From assembly GCF_018070025.1 (NCBI RefSeq), contig NZ_JAGPYQ010000002.1:1488001-1552000 (forward strand): a stretch of 64,000 bases of DNA. The letters are read 5' to 3'. Shown here piece after piece: positions 22,362 to 30,965 of this stretch. A program made the translations under genes and the position numbers. Source of the stretch: Streptomyces liliiviolaceus (lineage in GTDB: Bacteria > Actinomycetota > Actinomycetes > Streptomycetales > Streptomycetaceae). Every line of letters starts with the position of its first letter. Within the stretch, counting starts at the first letter, position 1. The notes under the pieces were generated by a model. It did no database searches and was not told where the DNA came from. It saw nothing but the letters and a program-made list of their open reading frames with translations.

Positions 22362-24772
22362 GTGAGGTCAACTCCGGAGATCGCCGGTCTGCTCCAGCCC
22401 GCCTCCACCCACACACTTCCGCCGCGCATTGTTCGCGCCACGTCCACCTGCGCGCTCGTTGCGCGGTCGTGTGTGTCAGCGGCCTCTTCCGTGTCCCGGC
22501 CGCCGGCGCGGTCCTCGCTGACCACGCTGACGCGTACCGTTCGGGGTGTCCACACGACGGTCACCCGCGCGGTGGAGCGGGTCCGGCCCAAGGTCACCGC
22601 CACCGGGTCGATCAGCTGTCTGCGTACCTCCACCGGCACCTCCCCCGGTCGGCCTCGTACGGACAGATTCACCGTCACCCCCCGGTGCTCGGCCACCTCG
22701 ACGCACGCCCGCAATTCGTTCAGCAGCGGGTCGAGGACCGCGTCGCTCTCCGCGAACAGGCGGCGCATACGGGCCGCTTCCACACCGCACCTCAGCCTGA
22801 CCTCCTCGTCGTGCGGGCTCAGCGCACCATGGCCGAGGCCGACGAGCAGCGGCACGGTCGTCGCCGTCAGCGCGCGGTAGCGCTCCTTGTGGTCGCGCTG
22901 CATGTCCTCGTGGATACGTTCCCGGGTACGCATCTCTTCCTCTCGTGCGGCCGCGGTTCCGGCCGCCGGCGCCGTACCGTGGAGCAGGTACGACATCAGT
23001 ACGCCGACGGAGAGCTGGAAGCCGCAGCTTCCTATCGTGGAGATCCCCAACGTGGCCCACTGGGCGGCGCTCGGCGCCCCGGACAGGAACACCGCGGTCG
23101 CGTTGAGCCCCACATGCGCTCCGAGGAACGCCGCGAACACCCTGACCCGCAGGTCTGCCAGCAGGAACAGCGCATGCCAGCCGACCACTCCGAACGCCCA
23201 GTCCGGCGCGGCCGTCGACAGCTCCGCCGGGAGCGTGAACGCGCACACCGCCGAAACGGCCAGCACCGAGCCCACGCTCCCCCACCGCACCGCCGGAGGG
23301 ATCTGTCTGCCACGCAGGAGATAGGCGCCCCCGATCACGGCGACGGCGGCAAGGCAGACGAAGGCGGTCGTCTGCGCCCACGCGGGGCGGTACACGTCCT
23401 GGTGGACCACGAGCCGGCGCAGCGAGATGGTGAACTGCCACACCAGACTGATCAGCAGCACGGCCAGTTGGGTCCCGTGCAGGAGCCGCCCGCGGATGAA
23501 GCGGACGTCGGCCGTGTGCCGCACCTGCTCGCGGGGCGGGCGCGGTACGTCGGGAGCCTGTGCTCCGTCCCCCGTCTGTGACGCCCCGGTCGGGCCGTGC
23601 CAGCGCCACTGCACGCGGGTCCCGTCGTCCGGACGGGAGGTGACCGTGGCGGAGCCTCCGACCGCGTGCATCCTGGCGACGATGGAACCGGAGATGCCCC
23701 GGCGCCGCGCGGAGACGGACCGCGGGTCGAAACCCCGTCCCGCGTCGGACAGTTCGACGACGGCGCCGTCCCCCTCCGTCCAGGCCCTGAGATCCGCCTC
23801 CCGCACCCCGGAATGGCGTGCCACATTGGTGACGGCTTCCCGGACCCCGTTGAATATCGCGAGCCCAGGGCCGGACGGAATCGCGAGCGGGCCGTCGATA
23901 CGCGTCTTGAGCCGCACCCTGGTCCGCCCCTCGCCCTCCGGCACGCAGCTGAGGAGAGCCGCGAGGTCGACGCTCCCCGTCTCGAAGCCGGGCACGGCGG
24001 ACATGGCCTCCAGGTCCTGTCTGGCGCGCGGCGGCAGCCACGACCAGTCCCGGCCGTCGCCCTGGGAGACCATCAGCAGCGTCGCGCTGGCCGTGTCGTG
24101 CAGGGTCGCCAGGTACTCGCGCTCGCTCGCCCTGCGCGCGGCGGCGACCTCCATCTCCCGGCGCGCCGCCGCCCTGACCGCGGCCGACCGGTCGGCCGCC
24201 CTGGCCAGCGCCCGCACGATGAGGTAGGCGGCCCTGGACAGGCACACCTGGATCAGCATGCGCACCAGGGGTACCACGTCGGGGCCGCTGCCCGGCGAGG
24301 CGAGGACGTCGCCGAGTACGCAGACGCCGGCCCCCAGTGCGGCCAGGGCGGCCCCGGCCAGCGGTCGCGTCGCCCACTCGTACTGGAAGGCGACGACGCT
24401 GATGCCGACCATCGCCTCCACCATCACATTGGCGGGCTCGCCGCCGATCACCGGCTGGGACAGCCCCGTCAACACCACCACGGCCGCGTCCAATGTCCAC
24501 AGCAGGGCGAGCGGGAACAGGTCCGGGCGGCGCAGCGCGTAGAGGCGTACACCGCAGGCGAGGAAAGCGGGCACCAGCAGGGTCGATGCCAGGGGAACGT
24601 CCGCCGCGTCGGCCGAGACGACGCCCAGCGCACCGCACAGGCAGACCACGATGGACCGCAGCCACACACCGAACCGCTCAAGGGCCAGGATCACCAGCCG
24701 CTCACCGGACCTGGGGCGGTCCATCGGCTCGGCGACCGCCTCCCTGTTCCCCCCGGATCCCCCATGCCCCAT
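22358..24772 (-). CDS. large sensor histidine kinase with duplicated membrane-kinase architecture
   Basis: 804 residues from ATG 24772. Module 1: about five membrane helices (30-190), a HisKA_3-like dimerisation helix with His225 in LATLHDTASATLL, and an ATPase with the N box around Asn316 (REAVTNVARH) and DAGRGFDP (343-350). Module 2: more membrane helices (430-600), a helix with His621 (RIHEDMQRDHKERYRAL), and a remnant ATPase-like end lacking clear N and G boxes. This looks like an internal duplication with a decayed second kinase, perhaps sensing or inhibiting. It overlaps its response regulator by 4 bp. Confidence 0.8.
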   Translation of the reverse strand: MGHGGSGGNREAVAEPMDRPRSGERLVILALERFGVWLRSIVVCLCGALGVVSADAADVPLASTLLVPAFLACGVRLYALRRPDLFPLALLWTLDAAVVVLTGLSQPVIGGEPANVMVEAMVGISVVAFQYEWATRPLAGAALAALGAGVCVLGDVLASPGSGPDVVPLVRMLIQVCLSRAAYLIVRALARAADRSAAVRAAARREMEVAAARRASEREYLATLHDTASATLLMVSQGDGRDWSWLPPRARQDLEAMSAVPGFETGSVDLAALLSCVPEGEGRTRVRLKTRIDGPLAIPSGPGLAIFNGVREAVTNVARHSGVREADLRAWTEGDGAVVELSDAGRGFDPRSVSARRRGISGSIVARMHAVGGSATVTSRPDDGTRVQWRWHGPTGASQTGDGAQAPDVPRPPREQVRHTADVRFIRGRLLHGTQLAVLLISLVWQFTISLRRLVVHQDVYRPAWAQTTAFVCLAAVAVIGGAYLLRGRQIPPAVRWGSVGSVLAVSAVCAFTLPAELSTAAPDWAFGVVGWHALFLLADLRVRVFAAFLGAHVGLNATAVFLSGAPSAAQWATLGISTIGSCGFQLSVGVLMSYLLHGTAPAAGTAAAREEEMRTRERIHEDMQRDHKERYRALTATTVPLLVGLGHGALSPHDEEVRLRCGVEAARMRRLFAESDAVLDPLLNELRACVEVAEHRGVTVNLSVRGRPGEVPVEVRRQLIDPVAVTLGRTRSTARVTVVWTPRTVRVSVVSEDRAGGRDTEEAADTHDRATSAQVDVARTMRGGSVWVEAGWSRPAISGVDLT

Positions 24773-25062
24773 GGAGGACAAGGGTAGTTGACCCGCGATC
24801 AAGGCAGTACGCCCGTTCGCCTCCGGCGTCGGTGCGGTCGGGGCCGTGCACGGGAGGGGTCTCGTCCGCCGCCCGGTGGGTGTTCCGGCGTACGCGTCGT
24901 TCCGTGTGGGGCGAACGACCGGCACACCCGGCGACCGGGCCGGACTAACGTCCCTGTCGTACGGGGCTGGCACCGGCCGCGGCGGGCACGCATCCAGGTG
25001 GGTGGAGTGTGCGCCCGCCGCACGGGCAGTTCACGCCCTCCCCCTTGATGAGAGGTAGCACC

Positions 25063-25530
25063 ATGTCTGTTCGTCCCGGCAAGCGGTCCAGATCCCTTCT
25101 GGCGACCGGCGCCCTGACCGCCGGGCTCCTCGGCGGCGCCCTCGCCACCGCTCCTTCGGCGTCGGCGTGGACGTACCTCGGGCACTGCTCGGGCGGCCAG
25201 ATGATCAGTTACTCGGCCACCTCCTTCCAGTGGATCAAGGTGCCGGCGGTTCGGTACGACGGGCTCAACAACATGCGCTGCTGGATGGACTACGGCAGCA
25301 CCGGAAACGGCGTCAAGGTTCTCCAGCTGACCCTCAAGACGTGCTACGGGCGCTCCATCGCGGTGGACGGCGACTTCGGGCCGGCCACGCGCGATGCCCT
25401 CAAGTACGCCCAGAAGTACGAGGGGATCAGCGTTGACGGGCAGTACGGCGAGCAGACCTTCTGGAATCTGAAGTGGGCGAGGTACAAGCCGGACGGGACA
25501 CGCAACGGCTGTGCCTACAACACCCTTTAG
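25063..25530 (+). CDS. secreted peptidoglycan-binding (PG_binding_1) protein
   Basis: 155 residues. A signal peptide (RSLLATGALTAGLLGGALATAPSASA) precedes a mature protein with one PG_binding_1 repeat: GNGVKVLQLTLKTCYGRSIAVDGDFGPATRDALKYAQKYEGISVDGQYGEQTFWNLKW. Four cysteines suggest two disulfides. It should bind the wall outside the membrane without a visible catalytic domain. The ATG at 25063 follows AGAGG. It is a paralogue of the gene at 27086 and opens a five-gene envelope cluster. The preceding 290 bp (24773-25062) hold its promoter and that of the divergent kinase, but no feature stands out. Confidence 0.85.
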   Translation: MSVRPGKRSRSLLATGALTAGLLGGALATAPSASAWTYLGHCSGGQMISYSATSFQWIKVPAVRYDGLNNMRCWMDYGSTGNGVKVLQLTLKTCYGRSIAVDGDFGPATRDALKYAQKYEGISVDGQYGEQTFWNLKWARYKPDGTRNGCAYNTL

Positions 25531-25563
25531 CCACTTGCCCCTGAGGAGGAGAAGGCACCGTCC

Positions 25564-26106
25564 GTGCATGACCACGACGACCCCGCCTGGGGGCCGCTTC
25601 CCGTCCGTCCAACCGCCCTGTGCTGGCTCCTGCTCCTCCCTCTGACCCTGGTGTTCCTGCCGGTGTGGTGGGTGGTCTGGATCTTCCTCGCCGTCTGTCT
25701 CTACTTCGTGGCGCCGGTGGCCGAGCTGATCGTCTACATGGTGCCGCGGGCCGAGAACGGTGCGACACGGATGCTGGACGCCACGCTGGGCCGGGTGCCG
25801 TTCCTCCCGCTCTGGTGCGTGACCCCGGTGGCTCTGGCGCGGGAGGGCGACACGGCGTACTACCGGGCGCGCGTGGACCGGCGCATCGAGAAACAGACGC
25901 GGCGGGTGGAGACCTCCCGGCACCGCCGCGAGTACCACCGCGACCTGGAACTCGGAGCGCACTACTTCCGGGGCGCCGGCGCGGGTTACGTCCTGCGCGT
26001 CGCCTCGGAGCAGGGCTGGAACCTCCATCCGGTGCTGCGCTCACACCCCCGGCGACTGCTCCGGCTGCGCCACAACGGTCGACCGCGGCCGGACTTCGGG
26101 AACTGA
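25564..26106 (+). CDS. membrane protein of unknown function, 180 aa
   Basis: GTG start at 25564, 33 bp after the peptidoglycan-binding gene, with GAGGAGG upstream. The N-terminal third carries two closely spaced hydrophobic helices (TALCWLLLLPLTLVFLPVWW and IFLAVCLYFVAPVAELIVYM). The rest is a basic, Arg-rich cytoplasmic tail with EKQTRRVETSRHRREYHRDLELGAHYF and a VLRVASEQGW segment. No family is recognised. Its place between secreted and lipid-anchored wall proteins suggests a membrane partner for them. Confidence 0.7.
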   Translation: MHDHDDPAWGPLPVRPTALCWLLLLPLTLVFLPVWWVVWIFLAVCLYFVAPVAELIVYMVPRAENGATRMLDATLGRVPFLPLWCVTPVALAREGDTAYYRARVDRRIEKQTRRVETSRHRREYHRDLELGAHYFRGAGAGYVLRVASEQGWNLHPVLRSHPRRLLRLRHNGRPRPDFGN

Positions 26107-26147
26107 CCGGTCCCTGACGGTCTTAGGGAGCTTTCAAGGAGACGACA

Positions 26148-26954
26148 CTGAAAAGAGGCACCCTGCGGTGGCCGACGGTGATCCTCGCGTGCGTGCTGGG
26201 CCTGCCCGCGTTGACCGGCTGCGCCATCGACAAAGGCACGGCGCTCGCCGGGGAATTCGAAGAAAGCTGGGCCGGTACGCCGGACGTGGCGAAAATCCAC
26301 ACCACCAAGAACAACACCCTGCCCTTCAAGGGAACGTCCACCGGCACGCTGATCCTGGAGGACGGTACTTCGGCCGACCGCGTGACCGGGCTGGTGGGCG
26401 AGATGAGGAAGTACGTCGCCCGCCACGACAAGACCACCGGCCGGATCGAGGCGGACGGCATCACCTTCACCGTCGTCGCGGACGAAAGACGTACGGGAGA
26501 GGTCCTGGCGCTGTGGCGGTCGCTGACGGCCGACGACCGGGTGACGAAGGCCGACATCGATGACCAGCCCTGGAAAGAGGCAACCGACCGCTGGCGCATC
26601 GAGGTCACCGCGGTCGATGCCACCGGCGCGTTGGCCGTGTTCAAGGACATCTACGCCGAGGGCGACCGGCACCGGCCGCTCTCCGGTGTGATGGTCCTGA
26701 GGGTCAGAGGAGGGCTCTTCGTCGAGAGCGACTTCAACGACCGGTTCCCCGCCGAGGCGATCGCCGCGTACGAGGCGGTGCTCGCCCGGTATCCGGTCGT
26801 CGGCGCGACTTTGCGACGCGATGCCGTGTCCGGCTCTGCGGTCAGCATCGTCGTGGCGGAGGGCGCGGATCGGGACCGTGCCCGCGAACTCGCCAGGAGG
26901 GCGGCGCCGAACCTCGGTACCGCCGTCGAGGTGACCAGCGACAGCGGCGACTGA
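26148..26954 (+). CDS. lipoprotein of unknown function, probable CTG start
   Basis: With CTG at 26148 as start the protein opens MKRGTLRWPTVILACVLGLP and runs to a lipobox LTGC, an ideal lipoprotein signal. AAGGAG at 26136-26141 stands 6 bp upstream. The next in-frame start, GTG 26178, has no ribosome site and loses the basic N-terminus, so the rare CTG start is favoured. The mature part, about 243 residues, has alternating strands and helices, including two similar segments (TSADRVTGLVGEMRKYV and GADRDRARELARRA), but no known family. It would sit on the outer face of the membrane. Confidence 0.7.
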   Translation: MKRGTLRWPTVILACVLGLPALTGCAIDKGTALAGEFEESWAGTPDVAKIHTTKNNTLPFKGTSTGTLILEDGTSADRVTGLVGEMRKYVARHDKTTGRIEADGITFTVVADERRTGEVLALWRSLTADDRVTKADIDDQPWKEATDRWRIEVTAVDATGALAVFKDIYAEGDRHRPLSGVMVLRVRGGLFVESDFNDRFPAEAIAAYEAVLARYPVVGATLRRDAVSGSAVSIVVAEGADRDRARELARRAAPNLGTAVEVTSDSGD

Positions 26955-27085
26955 TCGCCGACCGGATCGAATTCGGCAGGCACGCACCACCCCGCTTTCA
27001 CTTTCCCGCCGCATCATTCGCACCGCATTCCGTCCTGCAAGAAGTCGGGCAACCCGCCCGACAATCGAAAGGTGAAGAGGAATTG

Positions 27086-27529
27086 ATGAACATCCGTAGT
27101 GGACGCGCAAAGTCGGCCGCAGCCGCGGGAGCCCTTCTGGTCGGCCTCCTCGGTGGCGCTCTCGCCGGCGCGCCGTCCGCGGCCGCGGCCACCTCGCCCT
27201 GCAGCTACGGGGCCAACATATACAACAAGGTCACTAACCCCACCTCTTACAAGTACATCCCCTACTCCACCATCGATGGGTCCAATTGCTGGCTGGACCG
27301 GGGGATGAGCAACACGGCGGTCCGCGCCCTTCAGAAGAACCTCAACTCCTGTTACGGATACAACCTGGTGACGGACGGGGACTTCGGCCCCCTCACCGAG
27401 TCGGCGCTCATCACCGTTCAGAAGAAGGTGGGTGTCACGGCGGACGGCGATTACGGCCCCAAGACGCGGAGTTCGATGGTGTGGGGGAACTACAGCGTGG
27501 AAACCGGGGCGCGGATCAGCTGTAACTGA
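27086..27529 (+). CDS. secreted peptidoglycan-binding protein, paralogue of 25063
   Basis: 147 residues. A signal peptide ends APSAAAA. The mature domain carries SNTAVRALQKNLNSCYGYNLVTDGDFGPLTESALITVQKKVGVTADGDYGPKT, a PG_binding_1 unit with the D-G-D-F-G-P and D-G-x-Y-G-x-x-T landmarks. The spacing of cysteines and the order NCWLD/RCWMD then CYG match the paralogue at 25063, so one arose from the other. ATG 27086 is preferred over TTG 27083; AAGAGG lies 5-10 bp upstream. Confidence 0.85.
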   Translation: MNIRSGRAKSAAAAGALLVGLLGGALAGAPSAAAATSPCSYGANIYNKVTNPTSYKYIPYSTIDGSNCWLDRGMSNTAVRALQKNLNSCYGYNLVTDGDFGPLTESALITVQKKVGVTADGDYGPKTRSSMVWGNYSVETGARISCN

Positions 27530-27603
27530 GGCACATCAGAAGAGATTCAGTCGATCACGCAGTCCTGAATCTCTGTCTCATCAACCACAAACAGGGGGAC
27601 GAA

Positions 27604-28098
27604 ATGCAGCACACGGGGTACAGCACGAGGATCGCGAGCGCGGCGGCACTGGGCGCGCTGACGATGCTTCTTGCCACCGGATGCTCCTTCAGCGCCGGCA
27701 ACGCGGAGAAGAAGGACGAAGCGACGGCCGGCGAGAGCGCAGCCACCGTCGAGGAACAGCCGACGCCCAAGGAGGAGCCGACGGCCGAGGAGCAGCCGAC
27801 CGCCGAGGAACAGCCGGTCGGTGACGCTCCCTCGAAGCCCTCGAACACGGGCGTCAGCGAGGACGGGGCCGTCCACAAGGCCCGAGTCGCACAGACCATC
27901 TCCGACAAGCTCGCCGCCGACACCGGCAAGCGTCCCGACAGGGTCACCTGCCCTCAGCACCTCCCGGCCCGGGTCGGAGCCACGATCAACTGCGAACTCA
28001 CGGCCGGCGGCAACACCTACGACGTCACCGTCACGGCCACCTCGGTCAACGGCAACCAGGTCCATTACAACTACAAAGTCGACAGCACTCCCAAGTGA
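27604..28098 (+). CDS. DUF4333-like lipoprotein
   Basis: 164 residues. Signal peptide with lipobox LATGC, then a 50-residue acidic, low-complexity linker built on the repeat EEQPTAEEQP, then a small domain (VAQTISDKLAADTGKRPDRVTCPQHLPARVGATINCEL to the end) matching DUF4333. That domain has a conserved cysteine pair, likely a disulfide. It should be anchored in the membrane with the domain held away by the linker. It closes the envelope cluster. The 116 bp after it hold nothing distinctive. Confidence 0.8.
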   Translation: MQHTGYSTRIASAAALGALTMLLATGCSFSAGNAEKKDEATAGESAATVEEQPTPKEEPTAEEQPTAEEQPVGDAPSKPSNTGVSEDGAVHKARVAQTISDKLAADTGKRPDRVTCPQHLPARVGATINCELTAGGNTYDVTVTATSVNGNQVHYNYKVDSTPK

Positions 28099-28214
28099 AC
28101 ACCGGGCGCCGTCTGCGGTGGCGGGGATACGGACCGGGCCGTGACGAGTACGGCCGTCAGGGCGCAGCCCAGTGCGGTCAGGACGCGGTGCATGCCGATC
28201 GACTCCCCGTTCCG

Positions 28215-28853
28215 TCAGCTGCCGCCCATGCCGCCCTGCGCGGCAATCATGGTCGTCGGCAGGGCGCGTACCGCCTTCTCCAGGCCGGGCGCGAGGGCGG
28301 CGAGGCACCCCGTGCAGGCGTCGATACGGGCCCGGAAGGTCTTCTGGTCCTGTCGTGTGACGACCGAGTGGATCCCGCCCGCCGCGGCCAGCGCCAGCAG
28401 CGCGGCATCGGCGACGGGAACCTCCCGCACGGGTCCGTCCGCGTGCAGCACCGCGCTGACGCGAGTGCGCAGAGCGGCGGGCACGGCGCGGTCCGTCACG
28501 GTCAGCCGCCGTGTGCCGAAGGGCGTACGGGGCACTTTCACACCGAGCAGACCCGCCGCGACCAGCCGGTCCTCCACCTGGGTCAGGATCTGCTTGCGGT
28601 GGCGGCGTACGAGGTGCTTCCAGCCGTGCCCGCCCGCGGCGTCACGCAGAACGCCGTCCAGGACCGGGTCGCCGGTCGGCTCGGTGCCTGACACGGTCAC
28701 CGTGCCGCCGTTCTCGACCAGCCGTCCGCGCGCGGCGAGGTCGATCAGGGCGGCGGCGCGCACCAGCAGCTGGGTGCGGGAACGGTTGTAGGGGCCCTCG
28801 GCCGCGTCGTCGTGGGCGAGCAGATACAGGTGGCAGGCCAGGTCGTCGTTCAC
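28215..28853 (-). CDS. GPP34 (GOLPH3-like) family protein
   Basis: 212 residues opening DDLACHLYLLAHDD and continuing QLLVRAAALIDLAARGRL, the signature of GPP34 proteins. Eukaryotic relatives (GOLPH3) bind phosphatidylinositol-4-phosphate. Streptomyces holds several copies of unknown purpose, probably membrane-associated. It is largely helical. The tail ends in AAQGGMGGS. The gene converges on the envelope cluster and follows no operon partner. Confidence 0.85.
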   Translation of the reverse strand: MNDDLACHLYLLAHDDAAEGPYNRSRTQLLVRAAALIDLAARGRLVENGGTVTVSGTEPTGDPVLDGVLRDAAGGHGWKHLVRRHRKQILTQVEDRLVAAGLLGVKVPRTPFGTRRLTVTDRAVPAALRTRVSAVLHADGPVREVPVADAALLALAAAGGIHSVVTRQDQKTFRARIDACTGCLAALAPGLEKAVRALPTTMIAAQGGMGGS

Positions 28854-28966
28854 ACCTCGACACTACGACCGCATGACCGGCCGCGGATCGGCCGTGGGGA
28901 GGGACCGGCACTGGGAGCACAGGAGGATCGCGGCCGGGTCTCCTCCCTGAGGAGGAGACGACGCGG

Positions 28967-29626
28967 TCAGAGGTGGCGCGGCTGTACGAGTCCGTGGTCA
29001 TAGGCGGCGACGACGGCCTGGACGCGGTCCCGCAGGCCCAGTTTGCGCAGCACCGCGGTGACATGGTTCTTGACGGTGGCCTCCGACACGCGCAGCCGCC
29101 CGGCGATCTCCGCGTTCGACAGCGCCTGCCCGATCAGCGTGAGCACCTCCCGCTCCCGGCCGGACAGCTCCAGCAGGGAGGGCGGCGGCGCCTGGTCGGG
29201 CGTCGTCCGTAGGAACCGGTCGAGGACACGGCTCAGCACGGCCGGCGCCAGCAGCGCGTCGCCGCGCGCGGTGAGCCGGATCGCGTCGACGAGTTCACCG
29301 GGGCGCATGTCCTTCAGCAGGAAGCCGCTCGCCCCGGCCCGCAGCGCGGCGACCACGTGCGCGTCCACGTCCCAGGTGGTCAGCACGAGCACCCGGGCCC
29401 GACTGCCGCACTCGGCGATCCGCCGGGTCGCCTCGATACCGTCCACGCCGGGCATGCGTACGTCCATCAGCACCACGTCGGGCTCCAGTTCCCGCGTCAG
29501 CCGCACCGCTTCCCCGCCGTCGGACGCCTCACCGACCACCGTGAGATCGTCCCGCGCGTCGATGATCATGCGGAATCCCGTACGGACCAGGGCCTGGTCG
29601 TCGGCCACCACCACGCGAAGCGTCAT
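28967..29626 (-). CDS. NarL/FixJ-type response regulator
   Basis: 219 residues: receiver with VVVADDQALVRTGF, phosphoacceptor in VVLMDVRMPGVDGIEATRRI and LLKDMRPGEL; LuxR HTH in LSGREREVLTLIGQALSNAEIAGRLRVSEATVKNHVTAVLRKLGLRDRVQAVVAAYDHGLV. ATG 29626 overlaps the kinase stop by 4 bp. Longer upstream readings enter the kinase gene and are not real. Confidence 0.92.
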   Translation of the reverse strand: MTLRVVVADDQALVRTGFRMIIDARDDLTVVGEASDGGEAVRLTRELEPDVVLMDVRMPGVDGIEATRRIAECGSRARVLVLTTWDVDAHVVAALRAGASGFLLKDMRPGELVDAIRLTARGDALLAPAVLSRVLDRFLRTTPDQAPPPSLLELSGREREVLTLIGQALSNAEIAGRLRVSEATVKNHVTAVLRKLGLRDRVQAVVAAYDHGLVQPRHL

Positions 29627-30888
29627 GACGCACGCTCCATGGGCAGCCGTGCCGCGACCTCGAACCCGCCCCCGGGCAGCGCTCCGGCGCGCAGGCTGCC
29701 GCCCACCAGATGCGCGCGTTCCGTCATCCCCACCAGACCGCGCCCCGCGCCCGCACCCGCACCCGCACCCGCCACGACCGGTCCGCCCTGGGTCGTACGT
29801 CCCCGTCCCTGTGCGGTACGACCCCTGCCCTGGGCCGTGCCTCCCCTGCCCTGGGGCGTACGTCCGTTGTCGACCACCGTGACCACCACGCACCCGTCTT
29901 CGGCCGTCACGCGCACGTTCACCTCATCGGCGCCGGCCGCGTGACGCAATGTGTTGGTGAGGGCCTCCTGGACGATCCGGTACACCGCCAGATCCACCGT
30001 GGCCGGCAGTCCGGCGGTAGCGTCCTCGCGGTGTACGTTCACCGTCATCCCGGTCGCGCGCACCGTGTCCGCCAGCTCGTCCAGGCGCGCGAGCGAGGGT
30101 CCCGGCTCCCGCTGCTCCCCCGCCCCGTCGTCGCCTGCCCCGTCCTCCTCGGCATCGGGCCGGAACGCGCGGAGCAGCAGCCGCAGTTCACCCAGCGCCG
30201 AGCGGGCGCCCGTCTCGATGGCCCGCAACGCCTGACGCGCCTGTTCGGGCTGCTGGGCGAACACGTCGTCGGCGGCGCCCGCCTGGATGACCATCACCGA
30301 CAGGGTGTGCGCCACGACGTCGTGCACCTCGCGCGCGATCCGCGCGCGCTCCTCCATCACGACCCGGTGCAACTCCGCCCGCATCCGCGCCTGCTGCGCC
30401 CTGCGCCACTGCCCCGCGGTCCACGCCAGGACGACCGCCAGCAGATAGACCGCAAGACCCGCGGGGCCACCCGCCCCGAAGGCCGGCGGCGCCGCAAGGA
30501 ACATGGCCGCGAGCGCTCCGGCCGCCACCCGCCGTGGTCCGGTGGCCGACACCACGCACAACGCGACCTGCGCGGCGAGAAGCGCCCCCGTCAAGGTCAC
30601 CGCCGGCAGCAGTGCCCACACCCCCAGCCCGGTCACCGCGACCGCTGCCAGCACGATCACCGGGGCGCGGCCCAGCCACCTCAGTGCACAGACCTGCACG
30701 AAAACCAGGACCGACGCCACGGGCAGTCGCCAGCCGTGGTCCACACCCTCGACGACCACGGAGGTACCCAACACTCCGAGCACCAGGAACGCCGACCCCC
30801 ACCACAGCGCGCGAGCCGCACGGGACGACAGCCCGGCCCGTGCTCCCCCGGCGAACACGCCCTCCGGCACCCTGCTGCTGCGGTCCAC
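29623..30888 (-). CDS. sensor histidine kinase (HisKA_3), with low-complexity insert in the ATPase
   Basis: 421 residues. Four to five membrane helices (28-160), the HisKA_3 helix with His189 (RARIAREVHDVVAHTLSVM), an ATPase with the N box around residue 311 (VQEALTNTLRHA), DNG at 340-342 and GRGLVGMTER (382-391). Between DNG and the G-rich motif lies a 39-residue insert built from a repeated TAQGRGR unit followed by a GAGAGAGAG tract. This loop normally forms the ATP lid, so the insert probably arose by repeat expansion and may vary between strains. Confidence 0.9.
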   Translation of the reverse strand: MDRSSRVPEGVFAGGARAGLSSRAARALWWGSAFLVLGVLGTSVVVEGVDHGWRLPVASVLVFVQVCALRWLGRAPVIVLAAVAVTGLGVWALLPAVTLTGALLAAQVALCVVSATGPRRVAAGALAAMFLAAPPAFGAGGPAGLAVYLLAVVLAWTAGQWRRAQQARMRAELHRVVMEERARIAREVHDVVAHTLSVMVIQAGAADDVFAQQPEQARQALRAIETGARSALGELRLLLRAFRPDAEEDGAGDDGAGEQREPGPSLARLDELADTVRATGMTVNVHREDATAGLPATVDLAVYRIVQEALTNTLRHAAGADEVNVRVTAEDGCVVVTVVDNGRTPQGRGGTAQGRGRTAQGRGRTTQGGPVVAGAGAGAGAGRGLVGMTERAHLVGGSLRAGALPGGGFEVAARLPMERAS

Positions 30889-30965
30889 ACCGCGAGCCTA
30901 TCCAGCGGGCGGGGCTCCGGAGCGCTCCCCCGGGGCGAACTGGAAGGTTCGCCGGTTCGGATGCC

